A stretch of 64,000 nucleotides of DNA from Brenneria goodwinii (lineage in GTDB: Bacteria > Pseudomonadota > Gammaproteobacteria > Enterobacterales > Enterobacteriaceae): assembly GCF_002291445.1 (NCBI RefSeq), contig NZ_CP014137.1, forward strand, positions 372,001 through 436,000, given 5' to 3'. The notes below the pieces were generated by a model, which was given only the letters and a program-made list of their open reading frames with translations, did no database searches and was not told the DNA's origin. The position numbers and the translations under genes are program-made. Below, one piece after another: positions 53,001 through 62,000 of this stretch (positions are counted from its first letter, which is position 1; each line of letters begins with the position of its first letter).

Positions 53001-56000
53001 CTACGCGGTTGATACCGTGGCACCGGAAGCTACCATTACTATCGATCCGGTGACCGCTGATAACACCATCAATCTGGCTGAGTCGAACCAGCCGCAGACT
53101 ATCACTGGCCGTGTCGGTAGCGACGTCCAGGTGGGCGACACAGTGACGGTGACGGTCGGCAGCCAGTCCTATCAGACCACTGTTACCGCCGCCGATGGTG
53201 GCAATATCTGGAGCGTGAGCGTACCGGGCGAGGTGTTGGCGGGAAATACGCAGATCCATGCGGAAGTCACCACGTCGGACGCGGCCGGTAACCCGGCCAC
53301 CGCAGCCGCGGATCACAGCTACGATGTCGACAGCGTGGCGCCGGAAGCGACTATCACCATCGACACTATTACCGTCGATAACGTGATCAATGCGGCCGAG
53401 TCCAACCAGACGATTAGCGTCACCGGTCAGGTGGGCGCCAATGTTCAGGCGGGGGATACCGTTACTGTTACGGTCGGTAATGAGACCTACCAGACCACGG
53501 TGAATGCCGATGGCACGACCTGGAGCGTGAATGTGCCCGGCAGCGTATTGGCGGGTAATAGCAGCGTCAATGCCACAGTCACCACGGCCGATACGGCAGG
53601 AAATACGGCTACCGCCAATGCCAGCCATGGTTATGAAGTGGATGTCACCGCGCCGGAAGCTAGTATCACTATCGATCCGGTGACTTCTGATAACACCATC
53701 AATCTGGTTGAGTCGAACCAGCCGCAGACGCTTTCTGGGCGGGTCGGCAACGACGTTCAGGCGGGTGATACGGTTACCGTCATGGTGGGCAATGAGACCT
53801 ACCAGACCACGGTTAACGCCGACGGCAGCACTTGGAGCGTCAATGTGTCGGGCAGCGTGTTGGCAGGCAATAGTACCGTTAATGCCACGGTTACTACCTC
53901 GGATGCGGCGGGTAACCCGACTACGGCAACAGCGGATCACAGCTACGATGTCGACACGGTGGCACCAGAAGCGACAATCACCATCGATACCATCACCGCC
54001 GATAACGTGGTGAACGCTGCCGAGTCCAACCAGACGATCAGCATCACCGGTCAGGTGGGCGCCAATGTTCAGGCGGGCGATACGGTCATCGTCACTGTGG
54101 GCAGTGAGACCTATCAGACGACCGTCAATGCCGATGGTACAACCTGGAGCGTCAATGTGCCCGGCAGCGTGTTGGCAGGCAACAGCACCGTCAATGCCAC
54201 AGTCACCACGGTGGATGCGGCGGGTAATACCGCCACGGCCAATACCAGCCACGGTTATGACGTGGATATCGCCGCGCCGGAAGCCAGCATCACTATCGAT
54301 CCGGTAACCGCTGATAACACCATCAACTTGGCTGAGTCCAACCAGCCGCAGACTATCGCTGGTCGCGTTGGTAACGACGTCCAGGTGGGCGATACGGTAA
54401 CGGTGACGGTCGGTGATCAAAGCTATCACACTACCGTCACAGCTGCTGACGACGGCAACATCTGGAGTGTAAGCGTACCGGGCGAGGTGCTGGCCGGTAA
54501 TACGCAGATCCATGCGGAAGTCACCACGTCGGATATCGCCGGTAACCCGACTACTGCAACAGCGGATCACAGCTATGCGGTTGATACCGAGGCACCAGAA
54601 GCCGAGATCTCTATTGATACCATTACCGCCGATAACGTAATCAATGCTGCCGAGTCCAATCAGACAATCAACGTCACTGGTCAGGTAGGCGCCAATGTTC
54701 AGGCGGGCGATACGGTCACCGTGACGGTCGGTAATGAGACCTACCAGACTACGGTGAATGCCGACGGCAGCACTTGGAGCGTCAACGTACCCGGCAATGT
54801 ACTGGCGGGTAATAGCAGCGTGAATGCCACGGTCACCACGGCCGATGCGGCAGGTAATACCGCATCGGCCAATACCAGCCGTGGTTATGACGTGGATATC
54901 GCCGCACCAGAAGCGACTATCTCCATCGATACCATCACCGCCGATAACGTAATCAATGCCGCCGAGTCAGGTCAGACGATCGCCGTGACCGGTCAGGTGG
55001 GCGCCAACGTCCAGGCCGGTGATACGGTCACCGTCACGGTGGGCAGTGAGACCTACCAGACCACCGTGAATGCTGATGGCAGCACTTGGAGCGTCAATGT
55101 GCCGGGCAACTTACTGGCGGGTAATAGTTCCGTGAATGCCACGGTTACCACCGCGGATGCAGCAGGTAATACCGCTACGGCCAATACCAGCCATGGTTAC
55201 GACGTGGATGTCACCGCACCGGAAGCCAGCATTACTATCGATCCGGTAACTTCCGACAACACTATCAATCTGACTGAGTCCAACCAGCCGCAGACGATCT
55301 CTGGCCGCGTCGGTAACGACGTCCAGGTGGGCGACACAGTAACGGTGACGGTCGGTGACCAGTCCTATCAAACCACCGTCACCGTAGCCGATGGTGGCAA
55401 TATCTGGAGTGTAAGCGTACCGGGTGAGGTGCTGGCCGGTAATACGCAGATCCATGCGGAAGTCACTACGTCGGACGCCGCCGGTAACCCGGCCACCGCA
55501 GCCGCAGATCACAGTTATGCGGTCGATACGGTAGCGCCGGAAGCCGAGATCACCATCGATACCATCACTGCGGATAACGTGATTAATGCCGCCGAGTCCG
55601 GCCAGACGATCAACGTCACCGGCCAGGTGGGCGCCAATGTCCAGGCGGGTGATACCGTTACCGTAACCGTTGGTGGTGAGTCTTATCAGACCACGGTTAA
55701 CGCCGATGGCACGACCTGGAGCGTCGGCGTGCCGGGCAACGTGCTGGCGGGTAACAGTTCAGTTAACGCTACGGTGACTACGTCCGATGCGGCAGGGAAT
55801 ATGACGACCGCCGAGTCCAGTCGTGGTTATACAGTTGATACCGTGGCGCCAGAAGCCAGCATCACTATCGATCCGGTGACCGCTGATAACACCATCAACC
55901 TGTCCGAGTCCAACCAGTCGCAGATGATCTCTGGCCGTGTCGGTAACGACGTTCAGGTGGGCGATACGGTAATGGTGACGGTCGGTGATCAAAGCTATCA

Positions 56001-59000
56001 GACCACCGTTACCGCAGCCGATGGCGGCAACATCTGGAGCGTAAGCGTGCCGGGCGATGTGCTGGCCGGTAATAGTTCCGTGAATGCTATGGTGACTACG
56101 TCTGATGCAGCTGGCAACACGACCACTGCGGATGCAAACCGTCCGTATGGTGTGGATACGGTGGCACCGGAAGCGACTATCAGCATCGACACTATTACCG
56201 CCGATAACGTGATTAATGCTGCCGAGTCCGGCCAGACGATCAACGTCACCGGTCAGGTGGGTGCCAACGTGCAGGCCGGTGATACGGTCACCGTCACGGT
56301 TGGTAATGAAACCTACCAGACCACGGTTAACACCGATGGCACGACCTGGAGTGTGGGTGTGCCTGGTAGCGTACTGGCGGGTAATACCGCAGTCAATGCT
56401 ACGGTGACGACTGCGGATGCGGCAGGCAACACGGCTACCGCAAATACCAGCCACGATTATGGAGTGGATGTTACCGCACCAGAAGCAGCAATCAGCATTG
56501 ATACCATCACTGCCGATAATGTGGTGAATGCAGTCGAGTCCAACCAAAACATCAGCGTCACCGGTAAAGTGGGCTCGGACGTCCAGGCTGGCGATACGGT
56601 TACCGTGACGGTGGGCAGCGAAACTTACCAAACTACGGTCAATGCTGATGGCACTACCTGGAGTGTCAACGTGCCGGGCAGCGTGCTGGCGGGTAATAGC
56701 TCGGTGAATGCTACGGTGACAACTGCTGATGCGGCGGGAAATACGACCACGGCCGAAGCGAGCCGTCCGTATGATGTCGATACGGTAGCGCCGGAAGCAG
56801 CAATTAGCATTGATACCATCACTGCGGATAACGTGATTAATGCCGCTGAGTCGCAGCAGGATGTGGCTGTGACTGGTCAGGTGGGCGCCAACGTCCAGGC
56901 CGGTGATACGGTCACGGTAACCGTTGGTGGTGAGTCTTATCAGACCACGGTTAACGCCGATGGCATGACCTGGAGCGTCAATGTGCCGGGCAGCGTGTTG
57001 GCAGGCAATAGCACCGTAAATGCCACAGTCACTACGGCGGATGCGGCGGGTAACCCGACCACTGCAACAGCGGATCATAGCTACGCGGTGGATACCGTGG
57101 CACCGGAAGCCAGCATTACTATCGATCCGGTAACCGCCGATAACACTATCAATCTGGCTGAGTCGAACCAGTCGCAGACTGTCTCTGGCCGGGTCGGTAA
57201 CGACGTTCAGGTGGGCGACACGGTAACCGTGACGGTCGGTGATCAAAGCTATCAGACCACCGTCACCGCAGCAGATGGCGGCAACATCTGGAGCGTCAAT
57301 GTGCCGGGTAGCGTGTTGGCAGGTAATAGCGCTGTGAATGCTACAGTGACCACAACGGATGCAGCAGGAAATACGGCCTCCGCCAATGCTAGCCACGGTT
57401 ATGAAGTGGATGTCACCGCACCAGAAGCGACGATTAGCATCGATACTATTACTGCGGATAACGTGATTAATGTGGCCGAGTCTGGTCAGACGATCTCCGT
57501 CACTGGTCAGGTAGGCGCCAATGTTCAGGCGGGTGATACCGTTACCGTAACCGTTGGTGGTGAGTCTTATCAGACCACGGTTAACGCCGATGGCACGACC
57601 TGGAGCGTCGGCGTGCCGGGCAACGTGCTGGCGGGTAACAGTTCAGTTAACGCTACGGTGACTACGTCCGATGCGGCAGGGAATATGACGACCGCCGAGT
57701 CCAGTCGTGGTTATACAGTTGATACCGTGGCACCGGAAGCTACCATTACTATCGATCCGGTAACCGCTGATAACACGATCAATCTGGCTGAGTCGAACCA
57801 GCCGCAGACTATCACTGGCCGGGTCGGTAACGACGTTCAGGTGGGCGACACCGTCACGGTGACGGTCGGTGGTCAGTCCTATCAAACCACCGTTACTGCC
57901 GACGCTGATGGCGGCAATATCTGGAGCGTAAACGTACCGGGCGCGATGCTGGCGGGTAATACGCAGATCCATGCGGAAGTCACTACGTCGGATGCGGCGG
58001 GTAACCCAACCACCGCAGCCGCAGATCATAGTTATGCGGTCGACACGGTAGCGCCAGAAGCGACTATCACCATTGATACCATCACCGCCGATAACGTGAT
58101 TAATGCCGCCGAGTCCGGCCAGACGATCAACGTCACCGGTCAGGTGGGCGCTAATGTGCAGGCCGGTGATACGGTCACCGTCACGGTGGGCAGGGAGACC
58201 TACCAGACCACGGTGAATGCCGACGGCAGCACCTGGAGCGTCAATGTGCCGGGTAGCGTGTTGGCAGGCAATAGCGCTGTGAATGCTACAGTGACCACAA
58301 CGGATGCAGCAGGAAATACGGTCTCCGCTAATGCTAGCCACGGTTATGAAGTGGATGTCACCGCACCAGAAGCGACGATTAGCATCGATACTATTACTGC
58401 GGATAACGTGATTAATGTCGCCGAGTCTGGTCAGACTATCTCCATCACTGGTCAGGTAGGCGCCAATGTTCAGGCGGGCGATACGGTTACCGTCACTGTG
58501 GGCAGTGATACCTACCAAACCACGGTGAATGCCGACGGCCGCACCTGGAGCGTCAATGTGCCCGGCAGCGTGTTGGCGGGTAACACGTCGGTCAATGCGA
58601 CGGTGACCACCGCGGATGTGGCAGGCAACACGACCACTGCCGATGCGAGCCGTCCATATGGTGTAGATACGGTAGCGCCGGAAGCGACTATCACCATCGA
58701 CACTATTACTGCCGATAACGTGGTGAATGCCGCTGAGTCGCAGCAGGATGTGACTGTGACCGGCCAGGTGGGTTCCAACGTGCAGGCCGGTGATGTCGTT
58801 ACCGTGACGATAGGCAATGAGATTTACCAAACTACGGTGAATGCCGATGGCAGCACCTGGAGTGTCGGCGTGCCCGGCAGCGTGCTGGCGGGCAATAGCT
58901 CAGTCAATGCTACGGTGACGACTGCCGATGCAGCAGGCAACACGACCACTGCAAATGCCAGCCACGGTTATGAAGTGGATGTTACCGCACCAGAAGCGGC

Positions 59001-62000
59001 AATTAGCATTGATACCATCACTGCCGATAATGTGATTAGTGCCGCTGAGTCCAATCAAAACATCAGCGTCACCGGTAAAGTGGGCTCGGACGTCCAGGCC
59101 GGCGATACGGTCACTGTGACGGTAGGCAACGAAACTTACCAAACCACGGTCAATGCCGATAGCAGCACCTGGAGCGTCAACGTGCCGGGTAGCGTGCTGG
59201 CGGGCAATAACGCGGTGAATGCCTCAGTGACAACAGCCGATGCGGCAGGCAATACAACCACCGCCGATGCTAATCGTCCGTATGGTGTGGATACGGTAGC
59301 ACCGGAAGCCGAGATCTCCATCAATATCATTACCGCCGATAACGTAATCAATGCCGCCGAGTCCGGTCAGACGATCTCCGTGACCGGTCAAGTGGGCGCC
59401 AATGTTCAGGCGGGGGATACCGTTACTGTTACGGTCGGTAATGAGACCTACCAGACCACTGTCAATTCCGATGGAAGTACCTGGAGTGTCAACGTACCGG
59501 GTAGCGTGCTGGCGGGTAACACGTCGGTCAATGCTACAGTGACCACCGCGGATGCAGCAGGGAATACGGCCACCGCCGAGTCCAGTCGTGGTTATACAGT
59601 TGATACCGTGGCGCCAGAAGCCAGCATCACTATCGATCCGGTGACCGCTGATAACACCATCAACCTGTCCGAGTCCAACCAGCCGCAGGCTATCACTGGT
59701 CGCGTTGGTAACGACGTTCAGGTGGGCGATACGGTCACCGTCACTGTAGGCAACGAGACTTATCAGACCACGGTGAATGCTGATGGCACGACCTGGAGCG
59801 TCGGCGTGCCCGGCGGCGTACTGGCAGGTAATAGCACTGTAAATGCGACAGTCACCACGGCGGATGCAGCCGGGAATACGACGACCGCCGATGCCAGCCG
59901 TGGTTATACGGTGGATGTCACCGCGCCGGAAGCGACGATTAGCATCGACACTATTACCGCCGATAACGTAATCAATGCTGCCGAGTCCAATCAGACAATC
60001 AACGTCACTGGTCAGGTAGGCGCCAATGTTCAGGCGGGCGATACGGTCACCGTGACGGTCGGTAATGAGACCTACCAGACTACGGTGAATGCCGACGGCA
60101 GCACTTGGAGCGTCAACGTACCCGGCAATGTACTGGCGGGTAATAGCAGCGTGAATGCCACGGTCACCACGGCCGATGCGGCAGGTAATACCGCATCGGC
60201 CAATACCAGCCGTGGTTATGACGTGGATATCGCCGCACCAGAAGCGACTATCTCCATCGATACCATCACCGCCGATAACGTAATCAATGCCGCCGAGTCA
60301 GGTCAGACGATCGCCGTGACCGGTCAGGTGGGCGCCAACGTCCAGGCCGGTGATACGGTCACCGTCACGGTGGGCAGTGAGACCTACCAGACCACCGTGA
60401 ATGCTGATGGCAGCACTTGGAGCGTCAATGTGCCGGGCAACTTACTGGCGGGTAATAGTTCCGTGAATGCCACGGTTACCACCGCGGATGCAGCAGGTAA
60501 TACCGCTACGGCCAATACCAGCCATGGTTACGACGTGGATGTCACCGCACCGGAAGCCAGCATTACTATCGATCCGGTAACTTCCGACAACACTATCAAT
60601 CTGACTGAGTCCAACCAGCCGCAGACGATCTCTGGCCGCGTCGGTAACGACGTCCAGGTGGGCGACACAGTAACGGTGACGGTCGGTGACCAGTCCTATC
60701 AAACCACCGTCACCGTAGCCGATGGTGGCAATATCTGGAGTGTAAGCGTACCGGGTGAGGTGCTGGCCGGTAATACGCAGATCCATGCGGAAGTCACTAC
60801 GTCGGACGCCGCCGGTAACCCGGCCACCGCAGCCGCAGATCACAGTTATGCGGTCGATACGGTAGCGCCGGAAGCCGAGATCACCATCGATACCATCACT
60901 GCGGATAACGTGATTAATGCCGCCGAGTCCGGCCAGACGATCAACGTCACCGGCCAGGTGGGCGCCAATGTCCAGGCGGGTGATACCGTTACCGTAACCG
61001 TTGGTGGTGAGTCTTATCAGACCACGGTTAACGCCGATGGCACGACCTGGAGCGTCGGCGTGCCGGGCAACGTGCTGGCGGGTAACAGTTCAGTTAACGC
61101 TACGGTGACTACGTCCGATGCGGCAGGGAATATGACGACCGCCGAGTCCAGTCGTGGTTATACAGTTGATACCGTGGCGCCAGAAGCCAGCATCACTATC
61201 GATCCGGTGACCGCTGATAACACCATCAACCTGTCCGAGTCGAATCAGCCGCAGACGATCTCTGGCCGGGTTGGTAACGACGTTCAGGTGGGCGACACGG
61301 TCACCGTGACGGTCGGTGATCAAAGCTATCAGACCACCGTCACCGCAGCCGATGGCGGCAACATCTGGAGCGTAAGCGTGCCGGGCGAGGTGCTGGCCGG
61401 TAATACGCAGATCCATGCGGAAGTTACTACGTCGGATGCGGCCGGTAACCCGACCACTGCAGCCGCGGATCATAGCTACGCGGTTGATACTGTGGCACCG
61501 GAAGCGACTATCACCATCGATACCATCACCGCCGATAACGTGATTAATGCCGCCGAATCTGGTCAGACGATCAACGTTACCGGTCAGGTGGGCGCTAATG
61601 TGCAGGCGGGTGATACGGTTACGGTAACTGTTGGTGGTGAGTCTTATCAGACCACGGTTAACGCCGATGGCACGACCTGGAGCGTCGGCGTGCCTGGCAG
61701 CGTGTTGGCAGGCAATAGCACAGTAAATGCCATAGTCACCACGGCGGATGCAGCGGGGAATACGACGACCGCTAATGCCAGCCACGGTTATGAAGTGGAT
61801 ATCACTGCACCAGAAGCGACAATCACCATCGATACCATTACCGCGGATAACGTGATCAATGCCGCCGAGTCTGGCCAGACGATCAACGTCACCGGCCAGG
61901 TGGGCGCTAATGTTCAGGCGGGCGATACGGTCACCGTCACGGTGGGCAGTGATACCTACCAAACCACGGTGAATGCCGACGGCCGCACCTGGAGCGTCAA

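Noticed and set aside
50527..54570. 1347-codon open frame on the minus strand opposite the adhesin
   Set aside because: It is a shadow. A repeat that lacks TTA, CTA and TCA in one register stays open antisense through every copy. The translation is a low-complexity run of His, Arg, Ile, Gly and Asp with no fold, and the plus strand has a coherent retention module plus Ig-like units.
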